A DNA stretch of 64,000 nucleotides from Amycolatopsis orientalis DSM 40040 = KCTC 9412 (GTDB lineage Bacteria > Actinomycetota > Actinomycetes > Mycobacteriales > Pseudonocardiaceae): positions 117,850-181,849 of the forward strand of contig NZ_ASJB01000031.1 in assembly GCF_000478275.1 (NCBI RefSeq), in the 5' to 3' direction. Positions 1-8,184 of the stretch are shown here, one piece after another. The translations under genes and the position numbers were made by a program. The notes under the pieces were generated by a model. That model did no database searches and was not told where the DNA came from. It was given only the letters and a program-made list of their open reading frames with translations. Each line of letters opens with the position of its first letter. The first letter of the stretch is position 1.

Positions 1-71
1 ATCGCCTCGACCGTGTCGCGTTCCCGCGTCAGATCCCGCCCGAAATCCACCCAACCGGTGATGCCGCACAT
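1..71 (-). CDS. asnB: Asparagine synthetase (glutamine-hydrolysing), 5' fragment cut by window edge
   Basis: Reading leftward from an ATG whose complement is at 69-71, the first codons give M-C-G-I-T-G-W-V-D-F. This is the hallmark N-terminus of class II glutamine amidotransferases of the AsnB type, where Cys2 becomes the N-terminal nucleophile that hydrolyses glutamine. Only 23 codons lie inside the window, so the synthetase domain cannot be checked. A GGAG ribosome site stands 4-5 bases upstream of the ATG. AsnB makes asparagine from aspartate, ATP and glutamine; related proteins also occur in antibiotic clusters as amidotransferases. The link to the Asn-specific NRPS module 24 kb away is not supported by position. 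The family call is fairly safe because of the MCGI start; the exact subfamily is open. Confidence 0.75.
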   Translation of the reverse strand, partial: MCGITGWVDFGRDLTRERDTVEA

Positions 72-162
72 GGCTCCAGCCTCGCACCGGGACGGCGGTC
101 ACGGAGACTCCCGTATTGCCGGACCGATCAGGAATCGAGAAGCGCCCGAAGCCGACCTCACC

Positions 163-168
163 TAGCGT
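163..168 (+). promoter_or_regulatory. Leaderless-type -10 box for the VOC gene
   Basis: TAGCGT fits the actinobacterial TANNNT -10 pattern and is followed by exactly 7 bases before the ATG at 176. That spacing would place the transcription start on the ATG. No Shine-Dalgarno sequence is present. Inferred by pattern only. Confidence 0.45.
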
Positions 169-175
169 GATCGCC

Positions 176-583
176 ATGGACATCAGCATTCACGGGAGCT
201 TCCTCCCGCAGAACGACCCCGAAGCCGCGCTGGCCTTCTACCGCGACACCCTGGGCTTCGAGGTGCGCAACGACGTCGGCTACGACGGCATGCGCTGGAT
301 CACCGTCGGCCCGCCCGGACAGCCCGTGTCGATCGTGCTGCACCCGCCCGCCGTCGACCCCGGCATCACCGAGGACGAACGCCGCGTCATCACCGAGATG
401 ATGGCCAAGGGCACCTACGCGAGCATCCTGTTCTCCTCCGACGACCTCGACGGCCTCTTCAAGCACCTCCAGGAGGCGGGCGCCGAGATCATCCAGGAAC
501 CGACCGACCAGCCCTACGGCCTCCGCGACGGCGCCGTCCGCGACCCCGCCGGGAACCTGATCCGTATCCAGCAGCGCGTCTGA
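176..583 (+). CDS. VOC (glyoxalase/bleomycin-resistance fold) family protein
   Basis: A 135-residue protein with the paired beta-alpha-beta-beta-beta modules of the vicinal oxygen chelate superfamily. An N-terminal module has the family pattern of a short strand followed by an AxxFYRDTLGFEV helix-strand (residues about 15-30). The C-terminal module ends in the typical sequence RDPAGNLIRIQQ. Start choice: an upstream in-frame ATG at 116 would add 20 unconserved residues, whereas the ATG at 176 begins the fold directly and sits behind a leaderless -10 box. Members include glyoxalases, extradiol dioxygenases and drug-binding proteins, and the substrate cannot be told from sequence. The gene stands alone, followed by a decayed methyltransferase. 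Confidence 0.85.
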   Translation: MDISIHGSFLPQNDPEAALAFYRDTLGFEVRNDVGYDGMRWITVGPPGQPVSIVLHPPAVDPGITEDERRVITEMMAKGTYASILFSSDDLDGLFKHLQEAGAEIIQEPTDQPYGLRDGAVRDPAGNLIRIQQRV

Positions 584-654
584 GGGCGACGAGGTGCCGA
601 CCACGGGAGGGCCCATGCCGAGCCCCGAGGAGATCCGGAACGGGTGAGGCGGGG

Positions 655-850
655 TCGAGCATCGCCCGGCTCAGGCCGGAGGGCAGTGTCGTGCTGACCG
701 ACCTCGTGGCGGAGATGCCGGACATCGCCGCCACGACGGGCGACGGCGCGAGGAAGCATCACCATCGAGACCACGGTGTGCAGCGCCGCCGACCTGCCCT
801 TCGGCGACGGCCGGGTTCGCCCGCGTGCTCAAACCCGGCGTGCGACTCCG
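655..850 (+). pseudogene. Decayed SAM-dependent methyltransferase remnant
   Basis: Three short pieces resembling class I methyltransferase motifs occur in order but in different frames. About 661-735 reads IARLRPEGSVVLTDLVAEM. About 764-812 reads IETTVCSAADLPFGDG, like the motif around the acidic SAM-pocket residue. About 816-845 reads FARVLKPGVRL, like the post-motif III loop VLKPGGRL. No open frame joins them, so at least two frameshifts plus deletions would be needed. The 584-941 gap holds no other gene. The call rests on short motif likeness, so confidence is modest. Confidence 0.4.
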
Positions 851-929
851 CCCGTCAGGCGCTCGGCTCCATTCCTGTGACATGTGCAACGAGACCTGCG
901 TCATGTCCGATTCGCCGTTTTTCGAGCGG

Positions 930-935
930 TAGTCT
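930..935 (+). promoter_or_regulatory. Leaderless-type -10 box for the carbonic anhydrase gene
   Basis: TAGTCT fits TANNNT and lies 6 bases before the ATG at 942, with no Shine-Dalgarno sequence in between. The arrangement repeats that before the VOC gene and suggests a leaderless transcript. Confidence 0.4.
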
Positions 936-941
936 CTCCCC

Positions 942-1577
942 ATGATCGACGCGCAACTGACCCCCTCCGAGGCTTTCGACCTGTTGCTCGCCGGAAACCG
1001 GCGGTTCGTCGCCGGAACACCCGAGCACCCGAACCAGGACGCCGCCCGCCGCGCCGAAACCGCACCCGGGCAACGCCCCTTCGCAGCCCTCTTCGGCTGC
1101 TCGGACTCCCGACTGGCCGCCGAGATCATCTTCGACCGCGGCCTGGGTGACCTCTTCGTCATCCGCACCGCCGGCCACGTCGCCGGTGCGGAAGTGCTGG
1201 GCAGCATCGAGTACGCCGTCAGTGTGCTGGACTGCCCGCTGGTCGTGGTCCTCGGCCACGACTCCTGCGGCGCGGTCGCCGCCACCCGCGCCGCCCTCAC
1301 CGACGGTCTCGGCACCAACGGCTTCGTCCGCGACGTCATCGAACGCGTCACGCCCAGCGTGCTCGCCGCCCGCGCCGCCGGCCTCAGCGAAGACGACGAC
1401 ATCATCGCCGAACACATCCGCCAGACCGTCGACCTCCTCACCGACCGCTCCCGGCTCCTCGCCGACAAGATCGAATCCGGCCAAACCGCCATCGCGGGCC
1501 TGTCCTACCGGCTCGCCGACGGCAGCGCCCGCGTGGTCACCACCCGCGGGGTATCCGCGGAAGCGACCACCGGCTGA
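942..1577 (+). CDS. Beta-class carbonic anhydrase
   Basis: A 211-residue cytosolic zinc enzyme that interconverts CO2 and bicarbonate. The zinc ligands and catalytic dyad are visible: Cys53-x-Asp55-x-Arg57 in the FGCSDSR motif, then His106 and Cys109 in LGHDSCG. Length matches bacterial beta carbonic anhydrases (about 200-220 residues). The start is the ATG just behind a leaderless -10 box. The gene ends next to, and convergent with, the Asp23 operon, whose last stop begins one base downstream at 1578. Bicarbonate supply for carboxylases is the usual role. No signal peptide is seen. Confidence 0.95.
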   Translation: MIDAQLTPSEAFDLLLAGNRRFVAGTPEHPNQDAARRAETAPGQRPFAALFGCSDSRLAAEIIFDRGLGDLFVIRTAGHVAGAEVLGSIEYAVSVLDCPLVVVLGHDSCGAVAATRAALTDGLGTNGFVRDVIERVTPSVLAARAAGLSEDDDIIAEHIRQTVDLLTDRSRLLADKIESGQTAIAGLSYRLADGSARVVTTRGVSAEATTG

Positions 1578-2150
1578 CTAAAGGGCGCGGGCGCCCGTCT
1601 TGGCGGAGAAGCGGAACTCGACGGTCACCGGCAGTGTGTCGAGGTCGAGTGCCTGCCGCAGCCGCGGCAGGCCGTCGGTGTCGATCCGGCGGCGGATTTC
1701 GGTGACGTCGCCGTCCTGTTCGGCGCTGATCACCAGCGCGACGGCCGGTGCCTGGTGGGTCCCCGCGAGCGTCGCGTGCGCGGCGTGGACGCCGGGATAG
1801 TCCGAGACCTCGGTGACGAACGGCTCGATCGCGGCGCCCGCGGCCAGCTCGGTGCGACCGGCGGCGGGATCGGTCTCGAAGCGCCAGGTGTGGGTCTTGG
1901 GCTTCCGGGTCAGCTGCGCGACGAGCCACCGCAGCACGAGCAGCCCCAGCACGACCGCGACCGCGACCGCGACGTAAAGCGCCCAGGTCGGTGGCTGTCC
2001 CGTACCCGCCACCAACGCGGATTCCGGTCGCAGGACGGTGAGCCTGCCGGAATGGGTCAGCAGGGTGAAGACACCGGCCGCGATCAGGACGAGACCGGAC
2101 AAGGCGAGCAGCGTGCGATTGAGCCGGGCGGGCCGGTTGAGGCTGGTCAT
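1578..2150 (-). CDS. amaP: AmaP-like alkaline shock membrane anchor protein
   Basis: A 190-residue protein with two membrane segments (about residues 10-33 and 57-76) joined by a short loop. A soluble C-terminal half of mixed alpha/beta character follows. This is the build of AmaP, which in Firmicutes anchors Asp23/Gls24 proteins to the membrane. It is the last gene of the Asp23 operon and overlaps the preceding gene by 4 bases, supporting co-translation. The symbol is by family and context; function in actinobacteria (envelope-stress tolerance) is inferred. Confidence 0.75.
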   Translation of the reverse strand: MTSLNRPARLNRTLLALSGLVLIAAGVFTLLTHSGRLTVLRPESALVAGTGQPPTWALYVAVAVAVVLGLLVLRWLVAQLTRKPKTHTWRFETDPAAGRTELAAGAAIEPFVTEVSDYPGVHAAHATLAGTHQAPAVALVISAEQDGDVTEIRRRIDTDGLPRLRQALDLDTLPVTVEFRFSAKTGARAL

Positions 2151-2674
2151 GACGTGCTCCTGGCGCTGCGGACCTTGACCTGGACGGCCGGGCGCGGCGC
2201 GGGGTCGATCTGGTCGAGCCGGTGCGTGATCGCGCCGCGAACGGCTTCGGCGAGACCATCGGTGGTCGCCCGCCCGGTGCTCACTTTCGCGGACACCTTG
2301 CGGGACTTGAGTTTCACCGTCGCGCTGGACACACCGTCCACTGTGGCGGCCGCGGCGCGAAGGGTGGAGCGGTAGCTTCGTCGCGAGGCTCCGGAGTCCA
2401 GCTCGCCTTGGAGCGGCAGGACGGTGAGCCTGCCCGGCAGCACCGCCGCCAAGAACAGGATCAGCCCCAGCAGAACCGCGACGCCGCCGATGACGGCCGT
2501 CGCGAGGTCACTCCAGCGCAGATCGTGCAGGGTGCCGGCGACGGTTTCGTAGCGGATCCAGGGCGGTTCGCCGAGAAGCATCTGGACCGCGACGACCGCC
2601 ACGAGGGCGCAAGCGGCGAGCAGGACGATCGCGGTGAGAGTCGCGGGAACGCTGCGGCGTGGGCGGCGTTTCAC
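2147..2674 (-). CDS. DUF6286-type membrane protein of the Asp23 operon
   Basis: A 175-residue protein with a basic N-terminus (MKRRPRR), a membrane segment at about 10-32, a second at about 55-78 and a soluble C-terminal domain. Proteins of this shape recur in actinobacterial Asp23/Gls24 loci and are classed as a domain of unknown function, which I recall as DUF6286; the number should be checked. It overlaps both neighbours by 4 bases. It probably forms part of a membrane assembly with AmaP and the Asp23 proteins. Confidence 0.65.
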   Translation of the reverse strand: MKRRPRRSVPATLTAIVLLAACALVAVVAVQMLLGEPPWIRYETVAGTLHDLRWSDLATAVIGGVAVLLGLILFLAAVLPGRLTVLPLQGELDSGASRRSYRSTLRAAAATVDGVSSATVKLKSRKVSAKVSTGRATTDGLAEAVRGAITHRLDQIDPAPRPAVQVKVRSARSTS

Positions 2675-3084
2675 TGGACCCTCCTGGTTTCGGCGGTAGC
2701 GGTGTGCAGCGCGGTGACGGTGATGTCCACTCGCGACACCGTGAGACCGGTGAACTCTTCGACGCGGCGCATCAGATGGCGGCGGGCGTCCTCCGTGGTA
2801 CGCGAGACCGACATCGGATAGCTGATGGAGATCCTGACATCGAGGCTCGCGGTACCGCCGGTGACTCTCGCGGTGACCTTGGCGCTGTTGTCGATGTCCT
2901 CGCCGCCGACGGCGACACCGAGCACGCGGCTCGCGGCGCCGCCGACACCGTCGACCTCGGTCACCGCGTGCGCCGCGATCCGTTGCACCGTGCTGTCGGA
3001 AATGGTGAGGACGCCCCGGTCTCCGGCGTCGGCGGGAGCCGTCCCGAGGGTCGCGCCCGGCACAGTGGACAGAGTGGCTGTCAT
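2671..3084 (-). CDS. Asp23/Gls24 family envelope stress protein (second copy)
   Basis: A 137-residue soluble protein of the Asp23/Gls24 fold. The recognisable core includes ISDSTVQRIAAHAVTEVDGV near the N-terminus and a C-terminal strand block with GLTVSRVDITV. I start it at the ATG whose complement is at 3082-3084, because the longer frame to 3168 runs through the next gene and its extra residues are not family-like. Asp23 proteins form membrane-tethered assemblies induced by alkaline or cell-wall stress. It shares its family with the first gene of the operon at 3555-4025. Confidence 0.85.
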   Translation of the reverse strand: MTATLSTVPGATLGTAPADAGDRGVLTISDSTVQRIAAHAVTEVDGVGGAASRVLGVAVGGEDIDNSAKVTARVTGGTASLDVRISISYPMSVSRTTEDARRHLMRRVEEFTGLTVSRVDITVTALHTATAETRRVQ

Positions 3085-3088
3085 GGGG

Positions 3089-3265
3089 TCAGCCCCTGTC
3101 GCGGCCGGTGAGTTGCGAAAGGTCGAGCTTGCCGTCGAGGACACGGCCCGCCAGCAGTCCGAGGGCACCGAGGACCAGGACGACGATGAAGGCGCTGAAC
3201 CCGCCGAAGGCGGCCGCGAGGCCGAGAGCGAGCCCGGTGAGCAGGCCGAGATGCGTGGAATTCAT
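3089..3265 (-). CDS. Small DUF2273-like membrane protein in the Asp23 operon
   Basis: A 58-residue protein from ATG (complement 3263-3265) to TGA (complement 3089-3091). It starts MNSTHLGLLTGLALG and consists of one long hydrophobic hairpin (residues about 6-40) followed by a charged tail ending in TGRDRG. Small proteins of this size with a two-helix hydrophobic core are standard members of Asp23 loci, usually named DUF2273. Its ATG overlaps the stop of the upstream gene by 4 bases and its stop lies 4 bases before the next start, so it fills the operon exactly. Larger frames across this stretch are out of phase with that layout. Confidence 0.75.
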   Translation of the reverse strand: MNSTHLGLLTGLALGLAAAFGGFSAFIVVLVLGALGLLAGRVLDGKLDLSQLTGRDRG

Positions 3266-3558
3266 GGTTTCTCCTTGGCTGGCGCGGAGGCGATATCGCC
3301 GATCCGCACATGGACCGGGAGGCCGATCGGCCCCACCGCCGCGCGGACGTCGTCACCGATCTCGACGGCTGTCGCCGGGTAACGCCCGGTGACCCCGATG
3401 GTGATCTCGTCGTCGCGGACGCGGACCCCCGCGATCCGGCGCCCGCGCAGGAGGGTGGCGATCTCGCCGAACCGGCCGCTGTGCAGACCCGCGACATGGG
3501 GTCGGGCCCGCACAGCGGCGGCGATGCGGTCGGCGTCGATCTCGACGCCGGTGGTCAC
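3262..3558 (-). CDS. Small Asp23-operon protein of unknown function
   Basis: A 98-residue soluble protein starting MTTGVEIDADRIAAAVRARP and ending in KEKP. It contains repeated short strand patterns (GVRVRDDEITIGVTG) resembling a minimal Asp23-like alpha/beta unit. It overlaps the Asp23 gene upstream and the small membrane gene downstream by 4 bases each. It is probably an assembly partner in the envelope-stress complex. I do not recognise a named family with certainty. Confidence 0.7.
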   Translation of the reverse strand: MTTGVEIDADRIAAAVRARPHVAGLHSGRFGEIATLLRGRRIAGVRVRDDEITIGVTGRYPATAVEIGDDVRAAVGPIGLPVHVRIGDIASAPAKEKP

Positions 3559-4025
3559 TGGACGCGGCCGGTGTCGCTCTTGGCGTCCTCGTCCTCGTCG
3601 TCGCCGGGGATGTGGACGTCGGAGACGTTGATGTTGACCTCGACGACCTCGAGTCCGGTGATCTGCTCGACCGCGCCGATGACGTTCCTGCGCACCGCGC
3701 GGGACAGATCGGCGATGGACACGCCGTATTCGACGAGGATCTGCAGGTCGACCGCGGCCTGCTTCTCGCCGACCTCGACCGACACCCCCTGGCTCGCCGA
3801 GGCCGTGGCACCGGGGATGCGCTCACGGATCGCGCTGAACGCCCGGGCCGCACCGCCGCCCAGGTCGTACACGCCGGAGATCTCCCGCGTGGCCAGTCCG
3901 GCGACCTTCGCCACGACGGTGTCGGCGATGGTGGTGGCACCCTTGCTCGACTCCAACGCGCCCGTGCCGGCCTTCTCCACCTGGGACGACTGGCTGGGAA
4001 CCTTGGTGGCGGTCGAATTCGTCAT
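3555..4025 (-). CDS. Asp23/Gls24 family envelope stress protein (first gene of operon)
   Basis: A 156-residue protein. It has a low-complexity N-terminal 25 residues, an Asp23 core beginning GATTIADTVVAKVAGLATREISGVY, a conserved strand VSVEVGEKQAAVDLQILVEYG, and an acidic tail (GDDEDEDAKSDTGR). It leads a tightly overlapped six-gene operon (4025 down to 1578): Asp23, small protein, DUF2273-like, Asp23, DUF6286-like, AmaP. The 160 bases upstream (4026-4186) must hold the operon promoter; an AGGAGAAGTC ribosome site ends directly before the ATG. Confidence 0.9.
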   Translation of the reverse strand: MTNSTATKVPSQSSQVEKAGTGALESSKGATTIADTVVAKVAGLATREISGVYDLGGGAARAFSAIRERIPGATASASQGVSVEVGEKQAAVDLQILVEYGVSIADLSRAVRRNVIGAVEQITGLEVVEVNINVSDVHIPGDDEDEDAKSDTGRVQ

Positions 4026-4186
4026 GACTTCTCCTCGGGTCGGTTCTAGCGGTCTCGATGGAAGTTCACGCTCGCTCCATCCTTACTTCCACACCACTAG
4101 GACCCCGCCCTGAGGAGATCGTCACGACCCCATCGTGTGACACCCGTCCCTCCCGGCACCGAGCTGGACGCCCCCGGGCGCGCCGG

Positions 4187-5785
4187 TCAGTCGTACATCC
4201 GGATCGACGACGGCTGGAGGAAGGTGTTCGAGATTTCGAACCTCGCCTTGTTCCCGAAGGTCGGGAGCACCGAGTTCGCGAACTGTGCGACGTCCTGGCG
4301 TTCGAACAGCGCCGTCTCCGCGGCCAGCCAGTCCGGGCAGCCCGCGTCCCCGGCCTGGGTGGCCGCCTTGGCGACCAGCGCGTCGTACCGCGGGTTGTCG
4401 ATATGCGCGAAGTTCGTGCCCTCCGGGGGACGGCTGCCGGATACGAACGGGACCAGCTGGCTCGGCAGATTCAGGCTGACCGGTGCCAGCGAAAGGTCCC
4501 AGTCGCCGGTGGCGAACATCGTCTGGCTGATCGCCGGGCTGTCCAGGCCCTTGAGCGTGACGTCGACGCCCGCCTCCTTCCAGCCTCGCTGCATCAGCTC
4601 GGCGGCCGGTGTCATGGTCGCGCCGATCTGCGTGCCGTAGATGGCGGTCAGCGCGAGACGCTTGCCCTCCCTCACCCGGATGCCGTCCTGGCCCGGTTTC
4701 CAGCCCGCCGCGTCGAGCGCGCCCTTGGCCGCGGCGAGATCGAAGCCGGGGATGTGCCCGGTGGCGGAGTCGCCGGTGCACGCCGGGGGTTCCATGGTGA
4801 TCAAGCTCCGGACCGGGGCGCCGGTGTCCCGGGTCAGCACCTTGGCGACCGGGGCGAGGTCGACTGCCTGCACCAGCGCGCGGCGCATCGCCTGGTCCGC
4901 GCCGAACCGGCCGGGTGCCTGGTTGAACCACAACTCGCCGAACGCCACGGTCGTGTCGGCGTGGAACAACCCACGCGCCCGCAGCCGCTGCTGGTCCGGC
5001 CCGATCACCTGGGCGGCGTTGAGTTCGCCGGACAGCAGCAGGTTCGCGACGGTCGTCATGTTCGGGATGACCCGGATGACCACCTTGTCCGGCAAGCCTT
5101 TCTGCCGCGGATCGAAGGTACCCGGCCCCCAGTTGTAGTCCTTGCGCCGGGTCAGCGTGTAGTGGTCGTTCGGGACGATCTCGGACACGGTGAACATGCC
5201 GGTTCCGTGCTCGCCCTTGGCCAGGGTCTTGCGGTCGGCGAGGCCCTTCGCGCAGACGATCGGGACGTTGCCGACGTTGCGCAGCAGGAACGCGTCCGGT
5301 GCCCCGCTGGTGACCTTCACGGTGCCCGCGGAATCGTCGGCGACCGCCTTCGTGCCCACCTGCACCGTGTTGCCCGCGATCGGTGACTTGTTCGCCGGGT
5401 CGCCGATGAAGTTGATGTTCGCCGCGACGTCCTTCGCGGTGAGCGGGCTCCCGTCGGGACAGGTGATGCCCTCGCGCAGGGTGAAGGACGCGGTGGTCGT
5501 GGTGGCGTCCCAGCGCGCCGCGAGCCCGGCCTCGGGCTGCCCCTTGCCGTTCATGCCGAGCAATCCGTCATAGAGGTAGCGATCGATCTCACCGGCGACC
5601 GAGAGCACGGTGAGCGCCGGGTCGAGCGTTCCCGGATCCGAAGCGACCGAATAGGTGAAAGTCCTGCCGTCGGCCAGTTCCCGGTTCGCGGCCGGATCCG
5701 TCCCGGAGGGCGCCGGTGCCGTGCACGCGCTCACGGTCAAAGCCACCACGACTGCCGTCACGGCGGTGTGCCGAGCAGTTTTCAT
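4187..5785 (-). CDS. Family 5 extracellular solute-binding lipoprotein (oligopeptide type)
   Basis: A 532-residue ABC-transporter binding protein. The first 20 residues are a lipoprotein signal with lipobox VSAC, giving Cys21 as the lipidated residue, followed by a short Ala/Pro/Ser linker. The rest has the SBP_bac_5 layout, with GTLDPALTVLSVAGEIDRYLYDGLLG near the N-terminus and a long two-lobed domain. Such proteins capture peptides, nickel chelates or opines outside the membrane. No permease or ATPase gene is next to it, so it is an orphan that must use components encoded elsewhere. It lies 10 bases after the class A-like hydrolase and should be co-transcribed with it. Confidence 0.9.
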   Translation of the reverse strand: MKTARHTAVTAVVVALTVSACTAPAPSGTDPAANRELADGRTFTYSVASDPGTLDPALTVLSVAGEIDRYLYDGLLGMNGKGQPEAGLAARWDATTTTASFTLREGITCPDGSPLTAKDVAANINFIGDPANKSPIAGNTVQVGTKAVADDSAGTVKVTSGAPDAFLLRNVGNVPIVCAKGLADRKTLAKGEHGTGMFTVSEIVPNDHYTLTRRKDYNWGPGTFDPRQKGLPDKVVIRVIPNMTTVANLLLSGELNAAQVIGPDQQRLRARGLFHADTTVAFGELWFNQAPGRFGADQAMRRALVQAVDLAPVAKVLTRDTGAPVRSLITMEPPACTGDSATGHIPGFDLAAAKGALDAAGWKPGQDGIRVREGKRLALTAIYGTQIGATMTPAAELMQRGWKEAGVDVTLKGLDSPAISQTMFATGDWDLSLAPVSLNLPSQLVPFVSGSRPPEGTNFAHIDNPRYDALVAKAATQAGDAGCPDWLAAETALFERQDVAQFANSVLPTFGNKARFEISNTFLQPSSIRMYD

Positions 5786-5795
5786 GGGAGTTCTC

Positions 5796-6698
5796 CTACG
5801 GTGTCACGTTTTCGGCGAGAAGGTGGTCGACGGCCAGCCGGGCGGCGGCGCCGATCGACGCGTCGACCTCGGGAAGGCGGTCGTCGAGGGAATGGGCGCG
5901 CGTGAACACCGCGACCGCGAACCGGCGGCCCCCGGGCAAGGTCAGCACTCCCGCTTCGTTGCGGATTCCCGGCAGCGTCCCGGTTTTCGCGGCTATCCGC
6001 ACCCCGGACGGGAATCCGGAGGACAGCCGGTGCGGCCAGATCTGCTGGGCCATGATCGTCCGGACGCGTTCGCAGGCTTCGGGTTCGCCTGCCCGGTCGG
6101 TCCAGATCGCGTCGAGCAGTGCGGTCGTCTCGCGCGGCGTCGACGAGGTTTCCCTTTCCGGATCGCACATCGACAGGTTCCGCACCTGTTCTTCGGTGGC
6201 CTCGGCCAGCAGCGCGTCGATCTCGGCGAGTTCGGTCCCGCCGAGTTCGGCGACCCCGATCCGGAACGAGTCCTCGCAGGAGCCGATCAGCCGGGTGCGG
6301 ATCAGCCCGAGGTCGGCGACCACCCGGCAGATGGTCTCCTGGCCGAGCCTGTTCCAGATCAGGTCGGTCGCCGCGTTGTCGCTCATCGTGAGCATGAACC
6401 AGGCGAGGTCGCGCCAGGTCATCTCGACGTCGTCCGCGCAGCCCGCGGTGCCGATGCCGCCGATCCGGTACCGCGCGGTCACCTTCGTGTACTCGGTCTC
6501 GTCGAGCCGTCCTGCCACCACTTCCCTGGCATAGGCGAGCGCGATCGGGATCTTGAACACCGAGGCGAGGACCACCTGATCATCGGCGCCGACCGACACC
6601 TCGGCACCGTCCGGCACGCCGACCTCCCTCGCGTGCAGCGACCCTTCGGCACCCGCGGCGGCGAACACGGCTTCGATCCGTTCGCGGATGTCGTTCAC
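5796..6698 (-). CDS. Class A beta-lactamase-fold serine hydrolase, no export signal
   Basis: A 300-residue protein with the three penicillin-recognising motifs in order: SVFK (Ser46-Lys49), SDN (106-108) and KTG (238-240). The GTG start (complement 6696-6698) overlaps the preceding stop by 4 bases. The longer frame upstream would run inside the previous gene in Arg/Pro-rich nonsense. There is no signal peptide, so it would act in the cytoplasm, unlike a true secreted penicillinase. I could not place the omega-loop glutamate with confidence. It may hydrolyse esters, amides or imported peptides. With the class C-like hydrolase and the binding protein it forms a three-gene operon. Confidence 0.85.
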   Translation of the reverse strand: MNDIRERIEAVFAAAGAEGSLHAREVGVPDGAEVSVGADDQVVLASVFKIPIALAYAREVVAGRLDETEYTKVTARYRIGGIGTAGCADDVEMTWRDLAWFMLTMSDNAATDLIWNRLGQETICRVVADLGLIRTRLIGSCEDSFRIGVAELGGTELAEIDALLAEATEEQVRNLSMCDPERETSSTPRETTALLDAIWTDRAGEPEACERVRTIMAQQIWPHRLSSGFPSGVRIAAKTGTLPGIRNEAGVLTLPGGRRFAVAVFTRAHSLDDRLPEVDASIGAAARLAVDHLLAENVTP

Positions 6699-8083
6699 CG
6701 TGACACCCGCCGGTCCGCACGTCCATTGTGGAGGAACCGGGCACGGCCGGTGCCGTCGTCGCCGACGAACTCGTGGGCCACATAGGCGCCGGGGACTTCC
6801 GGGATGACGGCGACGAAGGTTTCGCCGTGCCACGGCAGCAGTTCGACCGTGCCCGAGGGCTCGTCGAGTTCGGCGAACTCCCCCTTCGGAGTACGCCGCA
6901 GCCAGAGCCGGCCGCCCTCGGCGGTAACGACGGTGGAGACGACCCGCGACGAGTACTCCCCCACATACCGGGAGAGATCGGCCGGGGCCTGCCCGGCATC
7001 CGGTTCGGGCAGTGGCGGGACCGTGACCCCGGCGAGGTCACTCATCAGCTTGGTGGCGATCTTGTGGTAGACCTTCAACGTGGCTCCGCCGTTGGTCATC
7101 AACGCGAACGCGACGCCGCGTTCCACCGCGATCCGCAGGAAGGCCGACTGGCCGATCGTGCCACCGTCGTGGCCGATCACGGTGCCGCCCTGCCAACCGA
7201 AGTCCACCCAGCCGAGGCCCCAGTGGGTACCCATGATGCCGAGATCCGGCACGGCGACCTGCCGCTCGCGCATCGCGCGCACCGACTCCGGCGACAGCAC
7301 CTGGACGCCGTTGTCGGCCTTGCCCTCGTTCAAATGCAGGCGGGCGAAGGTCAGCAGATCGCGCGGGCGCATGATCAGCGTCGCACCGGCGGGCGCGTTG
7401 GAGCGGGCGAGCGACCAGACTTTCGTGGGCACCGGTTCGCCGCCCGGTTCCGGCAGGCTGTGGCCGACCGCGGCGCGATGGCGGATGGCGTCCTCGGCGC
7501 CGCAACCGGCGTGGGTCAGGCCGAGCGGGCCGATCAGCCGCTCGCGTACACAGTCGTCCCAGCACTGGCCTCGCAGCACCTCGACGATGCGGCCGAGCAC
7601 GCAGTAGCCGGCGTTGCTGTAGGAGAACCGCTCTCCCGGCGGGAACAGCTGCGGCATATCCGCCAGCAACGGGATAAGCTTCGCCACCGCGTCCTCGCCG
7701 CTCCCGGTGTCGGCGAAGACGTCGCCTTCGAACCCGCCGGTGTGACACGCCAGCTGCCGGACGGTGATCGTGGCCGCGGCGCGGGCGTCGGCGACCCGGA
7801 ACTCGGGCAGGTAATCGCGCACCGGACGGTCGAGGTCGACCAGGCCCTCGTCGACCAGCTGCATGATCAGCGTGATCGTCCAGATCTTGGAGATCGACCC
7901 GATCTGGAACACCGAGTCCGTTGTGGACTCCACCCCGGTGCTCGTGTTCACGACACCCGCCGCGTGCTCGACGATCTCGCCGTCGGCGAACACCGCGATC
8001 GCGGCACCGGGAACCTGGTGCCGGTCCAGCAGGGAGGCGAAATTCTCCCGGAGCCAGGTATCGATTTCCGAAATTTTCGACAT
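6695..8083 (-). CDS. Class C beta-lactamase / D-alanyl-D-alanine carboxypeptidase-like serine hydrolase
   Basis: A 462-residue member of the serine beta-lactamase-like family. Motifs: Ser63-Ile-Ser-Lys66 (SxxK), Tyr155-Ser-Asn157 (YxN) and a late HDGG (HxG) where KTG stands in other classes. A beta-rich C-terminal extension of about 100 residues follows, as in the esterase EstB/DD-peptidase branch. The start is the ATG at complement 8081-8083 with an AGAGGTG ribosome site; the frame extends further upstream but only through the PucR gene. No signal peptide is present. It begins a three-gene operon preceded by a PucR-type inverted repeat at 8185-8202. Substrate unknown. Confidence 0.88.
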   Translation of the reverse strand: MSKISEIDTWLRENFASLLDRHQVPGAAIAVFADGEIVEHAAGVVNTSTGVESTTDSVFQIGSISKIWTITLIMQLVDEGLVDLDRPVRDYLPEFRVADARAAATITVRQLACHTGGFEGDVFADTGSGEDAVAKLIPLLADMPQLFPPGERFSYSNAGYCVLGRIVEVLRGQCWDDCVRERLIGPLGLTHAGCGAEDAIRHRAAVGHSLPEPGGEPVPTKVWSLARSNAPAGATLIMRPRDLLTFARLHLNEGKADNGVQVLSPESVRAMRERQVAVPDLGIMGTHWGLGWVDFGWQGGTVIGHDGGTIGQSAFLRIAVERGVAFALMTNGGATLKVYHKIATKLMSDLAGVTVPPLPEPDAGQAPADLSRYVGEYSSRVVSTVVTAEGGRLWLRRTPKGEFAELDEPSGTVELLPWHGETFVAVIPEVPGAYVAHEFVGDDGTGRARFLHNGRADRRVSR

Positions 8084-8152
8084 GCGCACCTCTTGTCCGG
8101 TGTGGATGGTCCGGCGTTGCGGGAATGCTAGGTCCCGGCGGGAGGTCCTTTG

Positions 8153-8168
8153 TTCGTCCGGACCGAGG
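8153..8168. promoter_or_regulatory. Half-conserved TTCGTCC operator-like site
   Basis: TTCGTCC followed by GGAC and a degenerate right half. It lies between the full inverted repeat at 8185-8202 and the hydrolase start. It may be a weaker second binding site for the adjacent PucR regulator. Confidence 0.35.
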
Positions 8169-8184
8169 AGAGCGGAGGGGAAAG

